From NCBI RefSeq assembly GCF_002848265.1, contig NZ_CP025422.1:3465630-3529629 (forward strand): a DNA stretch of 64,000 nt. The letters run 5' to 3'. The translations under genes and the position numbers were made by a program. A model generated the notes under the pieces. The model was given only the letters and a program-made list of their open reading frames with translations, had not been told where the DNA came from and searched no databases. This DNA comes from Zhihengliuella sp. ISTPL4. Its GTDB lineage: Bacteria > Actinomycetota > Actinomycetes > Actinomycetales > Microbacteriaceae. Below, one piece after another: positions 45,453 through 54,900 of the stretch (position 1 is its first letter; each line of letters begins with the position of its first letter).

Positions 45453-46531
45453 CGGCTGCGTCCCTCGATCCGGTCGGTGAGAGCGAGGATGATGCGTCCG
45501 GCGTCGGCCGACAGGGTGCCCGCCTCCTCGGCTTCCGCGAGGACCGACGATACGGCGGCGAGCTGTTCCTCCACGAGACCGCGGACGAATCCCTCCGCGC
45601 CGCACTCGCGGAGACGGTCGCGCATCTCCGCCGCGTCCTCGACACTGAGGTCGGTCTCGCCGAACCGCAGCTCGATGCTGGGCCAGTGGCTGGTCATCCG
45701 GGCGTAGGCGATGATCGCGGTCTCCTTGCCCTCGCGGAGGTCGGAATAGGGGTCTTTCCCGTGCGCCTCCGGGTCGCCGAACACGGACAGCAGGTCGTCC
45801 TGCAGCTGGTAGGCGAGACCGAGGTGGCCGCCGATCTCGGTCAGCTGCTCCTCCGCGGCCGTCGGTGCCCCGGACAGGATCGCCGCCGCGCGAAGCGGGA
45901 GGACGAAGGAGTAGGCCGCGGTCTTCGACGCGCTCGTGGCGAGGATCGTGCGAAGGTCCGCAGCGATGACGCCGTCGCTGAGCGCGACGTCCGAGTGCTC
46001 GCCGGCGACGGTCTCGAACACGGTGGTCTCGAGAAGGGCGAGGAGACGCTCCCGCCGCGCGTTCGGTAGGTCGGCGCGGGCGAAGCCGAGCACGGCGCTG
46101 GAGAGGAGCAGGTCTCCGAGGAGGATGGCGCTGGACCGCCCCCAGTGCAGAGCGGTGTCGCCGCTCTCGTCAGGGCGACGGGACACGAGCGCGCCGATGA
46201 GGTTGGGACGCCGGCGACGCGTGAGGTCGCCGTCGATCACGTCGTCGTGCAGGAGGAAAGCGAAGTGCAGCAGCTCGATGTGCGCGGCGACCTCGATCGC
46301 ACGCGCGGCGTCCTTCTCCGAGAGTGCCGACGTGGAGAGCGCGGAGAGCAGGTCCATGAGCATGCGCGGACGCAGGAGCTTCCCGCCGAGCGCGTGCTCG
46401 GCGGCCGTGTGCCACAGTGCGGCGAACTCGGGTCCGTAGTGTTCGGCGGCGGCCGTGCGCTCGGCGAACCGTCGCCGCAGCGCCGCCTCGATCCGGGTGC
46501 CGAGGTCTTCCTCCGTGATCGTGACGACCAT
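45449..46531 (-). CDS. crtE: Geranylgeranyl diphosphate synthase (CrtE/IdsA)
   Basis: 360-residue trans-prenyltransferase making GGPP for carotenoids. First Asp-rich motif DDVID (96-100) and second QDDLLSVFGD are intact, as are the KLLRPR substrate-binding residues. The start is ATG at 46529-46531, 3 nt after the idi stop, so the genes are one transcript. Chain length (C20) is inferred from context. Confidence 0.94.
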   Translation of the reverse strand: MVVTITEEDLGTRIEAALRRRFAERTAAAEHYGPEFAALWHTAAEHALGGKLLRPRMLMDLLSALSTSALSEKDAARAIEVAAHIELLHFAFLLHDDVIDGDLTRRRRPNLIGALVSRRPDESGDTALHWGRSSAILLGDLLLSSAVLGFARADLPNARRERLLALLETTVFETVAGEHSDVALSDGVIAADLRTILATSASKTAAYSFVLPLRAAAILSGAPTAAEEQLTEIGGHLGLAYQLQDDLLSVFGDPEAHGKDPYSDLREGKETAIIAYARMTSHWPSIELRFGETDLSVEDAAEMRDRLRECGAEGFVRGLVEEQLAAVSSVLAEAEEAGTLSADAGRIILALTDRIEGRSR

Positions 46532-46534
46532 GGG

Positions 46535-47056
46535 TCAGACCTCTCCGCGTGCCCGGAGCAGGGGGAGCTGCTCCGCGAGCCACGGGCTGAAGGCGAAGGG
46601 GGTGCGGGTGACCGCAGCGAGGAGGTCGTCGACCTCGACCCAGGCCCACTCCGCCACCTCGTCGGGATCGGCGGTGGGCTGCTCATCCACCACCGCGACG
46701 TGCACGGGGCAGATCTCGTTCTCGACGATGCCGCTCGCGTCCACCGCCCGGTAGCGATAGCCGGGAAGGGCGAGCCGGATGTCGTCCACACGGATGCCGA
46801 GTTCGTCGGATCCCCGTCGGCGCACCGCTTCGATCATGTCCTCGCCCGGCTGCGGGTGGCCGCAGAAGCTGTTGGTCCAGACACCGGGCCACGTGCGCTT
46901 GCCGAGAGCGCGACGTGTGACGAGAAGCCGGCCCTCGCGGTCCCGCACATAGCAGGAGAAGGCGAGGTGGAGGGGGGTGTCGGTCGTATGGACCTCGCTC
47001 TTGGGCAGGAAGCCGACGGCGGTCCCGTCTTCGGCGAGGAGCGTGACGTTCTCCAT
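46535..47056 (-). CDS. idi: Isopentenyl-diphosphate delta-isomerase (type I)
   Basis: 173-residue Nudix-fold isomerase interconverting IPP and DMAPP. The catalytic Cys is in NSFCGHP and the Glu in ENEICPVH; TRRALGKRTWPGVWTNS is the type I signature. First gene of the crt operon, ATG at 47054-47056 with a GAGAGGA ribosome site, balancing the IPP made by the MEP pathway (ispDF in this window). Confidence 0.96.
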   Translation of the reverse strand: MENVTLLAEDGTAVGFLPKSEVHTTDTPLHLAFSCYVRDREGRLLVTRRALGKRTWPGVWTNSFCGHPQPGEDMIEAVRRRGSDELGIRVDDIRLALPGYRYRAVDASGIVENEICPVHVAVVDEQPTADPDEVAEWAWVEVDDLLAAVTRTPFAFSPWLAEQLPLLRARGEV

Positions 47057-47131
47057 GGCATCCTCTCGTCGTTTAGCTAACCTGGCGAAATATCAACTTA
47101 GCATGAAGCTCTTCGTGTGTAACATGATCGC
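47057..47131. promoter_or_regulatory. Divergent crt operon / marR promoter region
   Basis: 75-bp A/T-rich gap between divergent starts. On the plus strand TTAGCA (47098-47103), 16 nt and TAACAT (47120-47125) fit a promoter, with the marR ATG only 7 nt after the -10, suggesting a leaderless mRNA. TTAGC is repeated at 47073-47077 (within the palindrome TTAGCTAA) and 47098-47102, possible operator sites for the MarR protein. Confidence 0.55.
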
Positions 47132-47764
47132 ATGCACTCCGAGCCCCGCACCACCCCGGTCGCCGAGGCGCCGGCGACCGCGGGGCCGGACGATCTGACC
47201 CATGGCGCGATCTACGACGTCGAGGCCAGCGATCCCCGCAGCACGCTCATCGACCGCTCCGGGGTCGCCCCGGACGATCTGCGCCAAATCGCCCGCGTCA
47301 TGGAGGCGCTCGGCGGGCTCCGTGACGCGGAGCAGCGCCTCTCGCAGGCGTCCCGCCGGTACATGCAGCTGAACGAGACAGATATGCGGGCGCTGCACTA
47401 TCTCATCGTGTGCGCCAATCGCTCTCTCGTGGCAACGCCGAGTGGGATCGCCCATCATCTCGGGGTCTCGACCGCCGCGACGACGAAGCTTCTTGACCGC
47501 TTGGAGAAGGGCGGGCACATCCGGCGCTCGCCGCATCCCACGGACCGCCGAGCGCTCGCGATCACCATCACGCCGGAGACCAGGCATGCGGCCATGGAGA
47601 CGGTCGGACGCCAGCAGGCGAAGCGGTTCTACGCGGCCGCGAGGCTCTCGGCGGCGGAGCGGGAGGTGGTGATCCGCTTCCTCCAGGACATGACGGAGGA
47701 GATCACCCTGCGTGACGAGCCGTGGGCGACGCAGGGCGCACAAGAAGATCCCGCCCGACCGTGA
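47132..47764 (+). CDS. MarR-family regulator (CrtR-like)
   Basis: 210-residue MarR-type repressor: a winged helix (LNETDMRALHYLIVC, GIAHHLGVSTAATTKLLDRLEKGGHI, RRALAITIT) flanked by dimerisation helices. In Corynebacterium a divergent MarR-type CrtR represses the crt operon and responds to GGPP-type ligands; location here suggests the same job. N-terminal 45 residues are a poorly conserved extension. ATG at 47132 lies close to the predicted transcription start. Confidence 0.9.
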   Translation: MHSEPRTTPVAEAPATAGPDDLTHGAIYDVEASDPRSTLIDRSGVAPDDLRQIARVMEALGGLRDAEQRLSQASRRYMQLNETDMRALHYLIVCANRSLVATPSGIAHHLGVSTAATTKLLDRLEKGGHIRRSPHPTDRRALAITITPETRHAAMETVGRQQAKRFYAAARLSAAEREVVIRFLQDMTEEITLRDEPWATQGAQEDPARP

Positions 47765-47776
47765 GGTGGGGCGGGA
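47749..47776. terminator. Possible bidirectional terminator (marR/lsr2)
   Basis: 8-bp perfect stem (47749-47756 and 47769-47776) across the marR stop codon, between convergent genes only 17 bp apart. No T run. Confidence 0.4.
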
Positions 47777-47781
47777 CCGGA

Positions 47782-48132
47782 TCAATGCGCGGCGCGATAC
47801 GCGTCGAGGATCGGAGCCGGGACGCGACCCCGCTCTGACAGCGTGTAGCCGTTCTCCTTCGCCCACGCCCGGATCGCCGCGACCTCGGGATTGCGGGACG
47901 GCCGCTTCCGCGACGAGGAGCGCGCTCCGCCGGACGTCGCGCCGGACCCGGCCCGGCGCCCTGCTGAGATGTAAGGCTCGAGCGCCTGCCGCAATTCCTC
48001 GGCGTGCGCCGCATTCAGGTCGATCTCGTAGGAGGTGCCGTTCAGGGAGAAATGCACCGTCTCGCCTTCTCCGACCTCCAGGACGGTGCCATCGATGTCG
48101 TCGACCAGCTGGTGCACAATTCGTCTCGCCAT
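47782..48132 (-). CDS. lsr2: Lsr2 nucleoid-associated protein
   Basis: 116-residue Lsr2, the actinobacterial H-NS analogue that bridges A/T-rich DNA. The N-terminal dimerisation domain reads MARRIVHQLVDDIDG..FSLNGTSYEIDL, followed by a basic linker (RRAGSGATSGGARSSSRKR) and a C-terminal DNA-binding domain (AIRAWAKENGYTLSERGRVPAPILDAYRAAH) with the RGR minor-groove hook. ATG at 48130-48132. Confidence 0.96.
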   Translation of the reverse strand: MARRIVHQLVDDIDGTVLEVGEGETVHFSLNGTSYEIDLNAAHAEELRQALEPYISAGRRAGSGATSGGARSSSRKRPSRNPEVAAIRAWAKENGYTLSERGRVPAPILDAYRAAH

Positions 48133-48220
48133 GCGGCCGACTTTATCGCGCGGCCGGGAATGCACACAAGAATGCCCGTCCATTCATGGCGCCGAATGAC
48201 GCAGGTCGGCGAGTATCGAT

Positions 48221-49078
48221 TCAGGGGAGGAGACCGGCTCGGCGCGCTTTGGTCACCGCGGCGTGGCGCGTCGACGCATCCAATTTGGACATCGCGGTGC
48301 CGAGATACGCCTTGACGGTCCCTTCCCGCAGACCGAGGTGCGCGGCGATCTCCGCATTCGTCGACCCGAGGGCGGCGCAGGCGAGCACGTCCGTCTCGCG
48401 CGGGGACAGATGGATGACCGGGACCGGACCGGTCGTGGTCGGGAGATCGTCGCCGGCCAGGGTGAGCAGGCGGCGCTCGACCTGCGCCAGCCGTGCCCGG
48501 AGGTCGGCGTCGTCGACGGTGGCGGCGATGCTGCGGAGCTCGGCGAAGCTCTCCCGCAGCTCTTCGCGCTGCGCCGGTGCCACGGCCCCCGTCGTCGGCG
48601 CTGCCGCCCGGAGGCGTCGCTGGACCTCGTCCCGGATGCGCAGCTCGTCCGCCACGGACTGGGCGACCTGCATGGCCGGTGCGGTCGTCACGCCGCCGAT
48701 CCTCTCCTCCGCCCAGGCGCCGGCATAGAGCACGCCGCGCGGGCGTCCCTGGACGACGATCGGCAGGGCGAGCAGCGTGCGCAGACCCTCACCGAGGACG
48801 AAGACGTCGTAGTCGTGGGTGATCTGGCGCGAGGATCCGTAGTCACTCGTCATCCGTGGCCGCAGCTCCATCATGGCGCGCCCGCCGAGGCCGCGTTCCG
48901 GCCGGACCCGCAGACCGTCGAGCGCGCGCGTGCGAGCTCCGACGATGCTCGTGACGCTCACGACGCCCTCTTCGACCAGGCCGCCGAACGCCACAGGGAA
49001 GCGCGTGCGCCGCGCGAGCTCGCGCACCGCGTTGGCGACGAGCTCCGCTTCGGATTCGACGGTGATCGGAGAGCTCAC
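48221..49078 (-). CDS. GAF-LuxR transcriptional regulator, RamA-like
   Basis: 285 residues: GAF-like N-terminal domain (about 10-150; RPERGLGGRAMMELRP and LLALPIVVQGRPRGVLYAG), helical linker, and C-terminal LuxR helix-turn-helix (LSPRETDVLACAALGSTNAEIAAHLGL). Size and architecture match RamA, the acetate-metabolism regulator of corynebacteria. It is divergent from a DUF485/acetate-symporter pair, which supports such a role. Start is GTG at 49076-49078. Confidence 0.85.
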   Translation of the reverse strand: MSSPITVESEAELVANAVRELARRTRFPVAFGGLVEEGVVSVTSIVGARTRALDGLRVRPERGLGGRAMMELRPRMTSDYGSSRQITHDYDVFVLGEGLRTLLALPIVVQGRPRGVLYAGAWAEERIGGVTTAPAMQVAQSVADELRIRDEVQRRLRAAAPTTGAVAPAQREELRESFAELRSIAATVDDADLRARLAQVERRLLTLAGDDLPTTTGPVPVIHLSPRETDVLACAALGSTNAEIAAHLGLREGTVKAYLGTAMSKLDASTRHAAVTKARRAGLLP

Positions 49079-49092
49079 GAATACCTACTTTC

Positions 49093-49114
49093 GGGGGTGA
49101 CGGCACCGGTCCCC
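49093..49114. promoter_or_regulatory. Candidate RamA-type sites between regulator and symporter genes
   Basis: GGGGGT (49093-49098) and TCCCC (49110-49114) face each other across 11 bp in the 109-bp divergent intergenic region. RamA is known to bind short G4-6/C4-6 tracts in pairs. This is a loose motif, so confidence is low. Confidence 0.35.
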
Positions 49115-49187
49115 GTTTCGTAGCGTCGACCCTACCACTCGGGCGGCGACGGCCGCGCGTGCAGCGGACATGTGGCAAGGAGGCCCC

Positions 49188-49535
49188 ATGAGCGAACAGG
49201 TTCCGACCCCTCAGAACGGCGCGATCGACTATGTCGCCGTCGAGCAATCCCCCCGATTCCTGCGATTGAAACGAACGCAACGATCATTCATCTTCCCCCT
49301 CGCCGCATTCTTCCTGGTCTGGTATTTCGTCTACGTGCTGCTGGCCGCATTCGCGCGTGATTTCATGGCGCAACGCGTCTGGGGGGATATCACCGTGGGG
49401 TTGCTCTTCGGACTCGGTCAGTTCGTGACCACATTCGCCATCACGATGGCGTACGTCGCCTTCGCCAATAGGAAGCTCGACCCGCTGGCGTCGGAGATCC
49501 GCGAAGACCTCGAGAAGGCGCAGGCCGACGCATGA
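49188..49535 (+). CDS. DUF485 membrane protein (symporter partner)
   Basis: 115-residue DUF485 protein with two membrane helices (about 41-62 and 77-99). DUF485 genes usually precede acetate/monocarboxylate symporters of the SSS family, as here, with a 4-nt overlap. ATG at 49188 with AAGGAGG ribosome site. It probably modulates or stabilises the transporter. Confidence 0.9.
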   Translation: MSEQVPTPQNGAIDYVAVEQSPRFLRLKRTQRSFIFPLAAFFLVWYFVYVLLAAFARDFMAQRVWGDITVGLLFGLGQFVTTFAITMAYVAFANRKLDPLASEIREDLEKAQADA

Positions 49536-51169
49536 GCATCATCCGGACAGCGACCGAGGATGTCGCCCTCGACATCAATCCGGTCTTCAACATCTCGATC
49601 TTCCTGGCTTTCGTCGCGGTGACACTGTTCATCGTCATCCGTGCCAGCCGGAACAACAAGACGGCCGCGGACTACTACGCGGCCGGCCGATCCTTCACCG
49701 GCCCGCAGAACGGCTTCGCGATCGCGGGCGACTACCTGTCCGCCGCGTCCTTCCTCGGTATCTGCGGCGCCATCGCCATCAACGGCTACGACGGATTCCT
49801 GTACTCCATCGGGTTCCTCGTCGCCTGGCTGGTCGCCCTGCTGCTGGTGGCGGAGCTCATGCGCAACACGGGCAAGTTCACGATGGCGGACGTGCTCTCT
49901 TTCCGGCTGAAGCAGCGCCCGGTGCGGATGGCCGCCGCAATCACCACTCTGGCGGTGTGCTTCTTCTACCTCCTGGCGCAGATGGCGGGCGCGGGCGGCC
50001 TCGTGTCACTGCTGCTGGGAATCGACGGGCGTGTCGGACAGTCGGTGGTCATCGCCGTCGTCGGCATCCTCATGATCGTGTACGTGCTGATCGGCGGCAT
50101 GAAGGGCACGACCTGGGTGCAGATCGTCAAGGCCGTGCTGCTCATCGGCGGCGCGCTGGCGATGACGATCTGGGTCCTCGCGATCAACGGCTTCAGCCTG
50201 AACACGCTGCTGGAGGCCGCGGTGGCGAACTCCGACAAGGGTGACGCGGTGCTGGCCCCTGGTCTGCAGTACGGCGCCAACCCGTGGGACTTCCTCTCGC
50301 TCGGGATGGCTCTGGTGCTCGGCACCGCCGGCCTGCCGCACGTGCTGATGCGCTTCTACACCGTGCCGACCGCCAAGGAGGCGCGGCGTTCGGTGGTGTG
50401 GGCGATCTGGCTGATCGGCGGCTTCTACCTGCTGACGCTCGTGCTCGGGTACGGCGCCGGCGCGCTCGTCGGTGCCGACGTGATCGCTGCGGCGCCCGGA
50501 GGTGTGAATTCCGCGGCACCGCTGCTGGCGCTGAAGCTCGGCGGTCCGGTGCTCCTCGGGTTCATCTCCGCGGTGGCGTTCGCGACGATCCTCGCCGTCG
50601 TCGCCGGACTCACCATCACCGCGGCGGCCTCCTTCGCTCATGACATCTACGCGAATGTCATCCAGAAGGGGCGGAAGGACGCCGCGGGGAAGCCGGTCGA
50701 ACCGGACCCCAACGGCGAGGTCCGCGTGGCCCGCCGGACCGTGATCGTCATCGGCATCCTGGCGATCCTCGGCGGCATCGGGGCGCAGGGGCAGAACATC
50801 GCCTTCCTCGTCGCCCTCGCCTTCGCAGTGGCGGCCTCGGCCAACCTCCCGACGATCCTCTACTCGCTGTTCTGGCGCCGATTCACGACCCGGGGTGCAG
50901 TGTGGAGCATGTACGGCGGGCTCGGCTCGGCGATCATCCTCATCGTCCTGTCGCCCGTGTTCTCCGGCACGCCGACGTCGATGATCCCCGGCATCGACAT
51001 CGCGATCTGGCCGCTCAACAACCCGGGCATCGTGTCGATCCCGCTCGGGTTCGCGCTCGGCTGGCTCGGCACCATCACCAGCACGCGGCGGGAATCGCCG
51101 GAGCTGGCGGCGGAGATGGAGGTGCGGTCGCTCACCGGTTTCGGTGCGGAGAAGGCCGTCGACCACTGA
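49532..51169 (+). CDS. Cation/acetate (monocarboxylate) symporter, SSS family
   Basis: 545-residue solute:sodium symporter with about 13 helices, resembling ActP/MctC. Family motifs include the ADYYAAGRSFTGPQNGFAIAGDYLSAASFLG entry region (given by its key residues AAGR and GDYLSAASF) and the helix with PHVLMRFY. It should import acetate, propionate or pyruvate with Na+ or H+. ATG at 49532 overlaps the DUF485 stop (ATGA). Confidence 0.93.
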   Translation: MSIIRTATEDVALDINPVFNISIFLAFVAVTLFIVIRASRNNKTAADYYAAGRSFTGPQNGFAIAGDYLSAASFLGICGAIAINGYDGFLYSIGFLVAWLVALLLVAELMRNTGKFTMADVLSFRLKQRPVRMAAAITTLAVCFFYLLAQMAGAGGLVSLLLGIDGRVGQSVVIAVVGILMIVYVLIGGMKGTTWVQIVKAVLLIGGALAMTIWVLAINGFSLNTLLEAAVANSDKGDAVLAPGLQYGANPWDFLSLGMALVLGTAGLPHVLMRFYTVPTAKEARRSVVWAIWLIGGFYLLTLVLGYGAGALVGADVIAAAPGGVNSAAPLLALKLGGPVLLGFISAVAFATILAVVAGLTITAAASFAHDIYANVIQKGRKDAAGKPVEPDPNGEVRVARRTVIVIGILAILGGIGAQGQNIAFLVALAFAVAASANLPTILYSLFWRRFTTRGAVWSMYGGLGSAIILIVLSPVFSGTPTSMIPGIDIAIWPLNNPGIVSIPLGFALGWLGTITSTRRESPELAAEMEVRSLTGFGAEKAVDH

Positions 51170-51181
51170 CGCGTCGCTCCT

Positions 51182-51222
51182 CGGGTGCGGACCCGGCGGC
51201 CTACTCGCCGGGTCCGCACCCG
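51182..51222. terminator. Terminator between symporter and alkyltransferase homologue
   Basis: Perfect 16-bp stem, 51182-51197 and 51207-51222, with a 9-nt loop, 12 nt after the symporter stop and between convergent genes. Very GC-rich, without a T run. Confidence 0.75.
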
Positions 51223-51240
51223 AAGCGCGGGGAGCGCAGC

Positions 51241-51753
51241 TCAGCGGGACTCGAGGTCCAGCAGGAAGCGCTTCCGCTCGGGGTGGCCGCCGTAGTGGCC
51301 CGCGGAGCCGTCGGAGCGCACTACCCGGTGCACCGGGACGATGATCGAGAACGGCGTGAGCCGGCAGGCGGTGCCGACGGCGCGGGCCGCACCGGGGTGA
51401 CCGGCGAGGACCGCGACCTCTCCGTAGCTCATCGTCTGTCCCCAGGGGATGTCGCAGACGGTGTGCAGCGCCGCGCGATGGAAACCGTCCACCAGGCGCC
51501 AGTCGAGACTCAGATGCTCGTCGAAGCGCACCGCCTCGCCGTCGAAGTACGCCGCGAGGAGCGGCACGAGATCGTCAGCAGCACCGGGGTCCGGGTCCGG
51601 GATCGCGCCGAGTTGCCGCGACACGCCCTCGAGCAGCCACGGCACCTGAGGATCCGCGGACTCGGACAGATCGAAGCGCACGATGCCGTCGTCGGAGAAC
51701 ACGGCGAGGGCGTCACCGAAGGGCGTCGGAGCGAAGTCGTAACGGAAGGTCAT
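51241..51753 (-). CDS. O6-alkylguanine-DNA alkyltransferase homologue lacking the catalytic Cys
   Basis: 170 residues with the fold and most motifs of Ogt/MGMT: YGEVAVLAG, the arginine-finger region AARAVGTA, and the C-terminal helix. The active site reads IVPVHRVV (138-145) instead of PCHRV: Val141 replaces the alkyl-accepting Cys, and the usual Asn before it (NP) is Thr (LTP). It therefore cannot perform the standard alkyl transfer. It might act like an alkyltransferase-like protein (these have PWHRV), which flags lesions for excision repair. ATG at 51751-51753. Confidence 0.88.
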   Translation of the reverse strand: MTFRYDFAPTPFGDALAVFSDDGIVRFDLSESADPQVPWLLEGVSRQLGAIPDPDPGAADDLVPLLAAYFDGEAVRFDEHLSLDWRLVDGFHRAALHTVCDIPWGQTMSYGEVAVLAGHPGAARAVGTACRLTPFSIIVPVHRVVRSDGSAGHYGGHPERKRFLLDLESR

Positions 51754-51932
51754 GCCTCCATCCTGACCGTCCGGATGCGCGGGATCGGATCAGCAGACCG
51801 GACGGTCTCGCGTTCCGTGGACAACGGAAGAGCGCAACCGGGCGGGCAGGAGAAGTCGATGAACGGTCACGGCCGGTTTTTCACCGGAAACCCGCCCGGG
51901 ATACCGACCTGCGGCGGTGTCGCGCCTAGGGT

Positions 51933-54900
51933 GTGAGTGTGTGGCGTCGGGAAAGCAGGTCTGCGAACAACACAGCGGTGGACAACGCTGTGTTGTTCGG
52001 TGACCTGCACGATTCGTCCACCGGAGTCGGCATCGCTCACGCCGCCGAGGCGGAACGCACGCGGCTGCGCGCGGAGGCGGCCGATCTGGGCGGTCCTTCG
52101 CCCCTGAGCAGCTTCCGCGACGGCCCGGAGTCGGGGATCGACATCTCCAAGGCGCATCCCGGCAGTCTTCCCCAGTTCATCACCGGCAAGTCGACGCTCC
52201 TCTCCAATCTCTTCCGCGACGAGGTGGGGCTGCGGACAGCGCGGTTGGCTGCGGAGCGCATCACGGCCAAGAACACCGAGCTGCGCACCGTCCGCGGCAT
52301 CGAGGCCGTGCGCCTCGCCGTGGGCGTCGCACGGTGGCGCATCGGCGGCGCGGAGTTCGCGGCGCCGGTTCTGCTGCGACCGCTCGCGATCCGGCGGCAC
52401 CATACCGACTTCGAGCTCAAGCTGCAGGGCGCGTTCGAGGTGAATCCCGAGCTCGCGCGGATCACCCGCGAACACTTCGGCCTGTCCCTCGACGCGACCG
52501 CACTCGCCGCGCTCGCGTACGACGGCGGCATCTTCAAGCCGCAGCCGGTGATCGACAGCCTGCGCGCCCTCACTCGGTCCATCGACACCTTCTCGGTCGA
52601 ACCGCGGCTCGTCGTCTCCACCTTCGCCGACGTCGCCGGGGCCATGTCCCAGGACGGCGGCAGCCTCGACCACCCCGTCCTCAACGCCCTCGGCGGCCAC
52701 GTCGGCGATCGGGAGCAGGTCACCGCACCTCGGGCGATTCCGCACCACGTCGGTCCCGATGACCGCGCCCCCGCGTCGGACAACCTGCTCCTCGACGCCG
52801 ACGCGGAGCAGGAGGCGGTCCTCGCCCGCATCGCCGCCGGTCATTCCCTGACCGTGGCGACCCTCCCCGGCACCGGCGGGACGCAGACCGTCATCAACGC
52901 GGTGGGTGAGCTGGTCCGCGCAGGCAAGAAGGTGCTCGTCGTCTCCGCACGACGCTCCACGCTGGACGGCGTGCGCCACCGCCTCGCCGGCATCGGGCTC
53001 GACAGCCTCGCGGTGTCCCCGGTGAGCCTGCGCCGCGACCTCGTCCGGGCGATCGGACGCAATGAGAAGGCGACGGCGCCGAAGGTCAGCGAGGTGGACG
53101 ACGCGCTGGTGCGGCTGCGCACGGTGCTGCGCGACTACCGCGACGCGCTGACCGTCCCGGTCCCCGGCCTCGACGCGTCGGTGCTGGACGCGACCAGGCA
53201 CCTGACTCGTCTCGCGTCCCTTTCCGTCCCGCCGTCGACGACGGCGCGGTTGAGCGTGGACGCGCTGCGGCGGCTGGCGAAGGACCGGACGGATGCGGCT
53301 GCGGCGTTGGCCCAGGCCGCCCGCCTCGGCGAGTTCCGGGTCGGTCCGAACGACTCGCCCTGGTACGGCGTCACCTTCGGCAGCACCGAGGCCGCCCGTG
53401 CCGCCCACGAACTCGCCGGACGCCTTCACGCCGACAGCGTGCCCGCCCTGCTGGAGCGCGGCTACGAACTCATCGCGCAGACGCACATGCGGCCCTTCTC
53501 GACGATCGACGAGCTCGGCGAGTACCTCGGGCTGCTGGAGGGCATTCGCGACACTCTCGATCGCTTCAGCCCGACGGTGTTCGAGCGCCCGCTCGGGGAG
53601 CTCATCCAGGCGCACGGCTCTCGGCGGGATGCGCCGGGCATGTCCGGGGCGAACCGTCGTCGGCTCCGCCGGCTGGCCAAGGAGTACGTCCGCCCCGGCG
53701 TGCACGTGACGGAGATGCACGAGGCGCTGCTGCGCATCCAGACCCAGCGCACGCAGTGGCAGCGCTACGTCGACGCGGGCGTCGCCCCCGAGATCCCGCT
53801 CGGTCTCGCCGACGTATCCGCCGCGTGGCAGCGCGTCGAGGCGGAACTGGCCGAGCTGGATGCTGCGCTCGGGCGCCGGGAACCCCTCGCGTCGCTGCCC
53901 GTCGCACGGCTGGTGCGGATGCTCGCCGGCCTCGCTGCGAAGTCCGACGTCTTCGAGAACCTCGTCGAGCGGGCCCAGCTGCGCGACAAGCTGGCGCTCC
54001 TCGGCCTGGAACCGCTGCTGACCGAGCTCTCGGTGCGGCACGTCTCCGAGGCGCGCGTGGGGGAGGAGCTCGAGTACGCCTGGTGGCAGTCCCTCCTCGA
54101 ACGCGCGCTGCAGGACAACCGGGCGCTGCTGGGGGCCAACACCGCCGTGGTCGACCGCTTGGAGCGCGACTTCCGACTGGTGGACGAGGCCCATGCAGCC
54201 ATGGCCGGACCGCTGCTCGCCTGGCAGCTCGCGAACCAGTGGCGCATCGCCATCGTCGACGAGCCCGAGCAGTCCCAGAACCTGCGTCGCGCTCTGACCC
54301 AGCCCGCGACGACGGCCGCCGAGGTCGTCAGCGCCGCGCCGACCCTCGTCGACGTGCTGGCTCCCGTGTGGATCTCGTCTCCCTACCTCGTGCCGGAGAT
54401 CCCGGATGCGGTGGACTTCGACACCGTGCTCCTCGTCGACGCCGCCGCCATCAACCTCGCCGAGGCGACCCCTGCCATCCGCCGCGCGCGCCAGATCGTC
54501 GCGTTCGGCGATCCGGTGACGCAGCGCCCCTCGCCCTTCCGCATCGCGGTCGATCCCGCAGCGGACTGGGAGGAGGAGGTGCCGTTCGACGAGGTCTCCG
54601 TGTTCGAGCGCCTGTCCGAGCTGTTCCCGGTGATGACGCTGACCCGGAGCTACCGCGCCGGCGGCGAGGATCTCGCGGAGCTCATCAACGACGCGTTCTA
54701 CGGCGGAGAGATCGTCTCCCTCCCGTGGGCCGGTTCGTACCTGGGGCGCGGCAGCCTCACGGTCGACTATGTCGAAGGGGGCACCGGCACCCCCGACCCC
54801 GTCTCGGGCGCCGTCGAGAGCCCCGACGCCGAGGTCGCACGCGTCGTCACCCTCGTCGTCGAGCATGCGGTGCATCGCCCGACCGAGTCGCTCATGGTCG

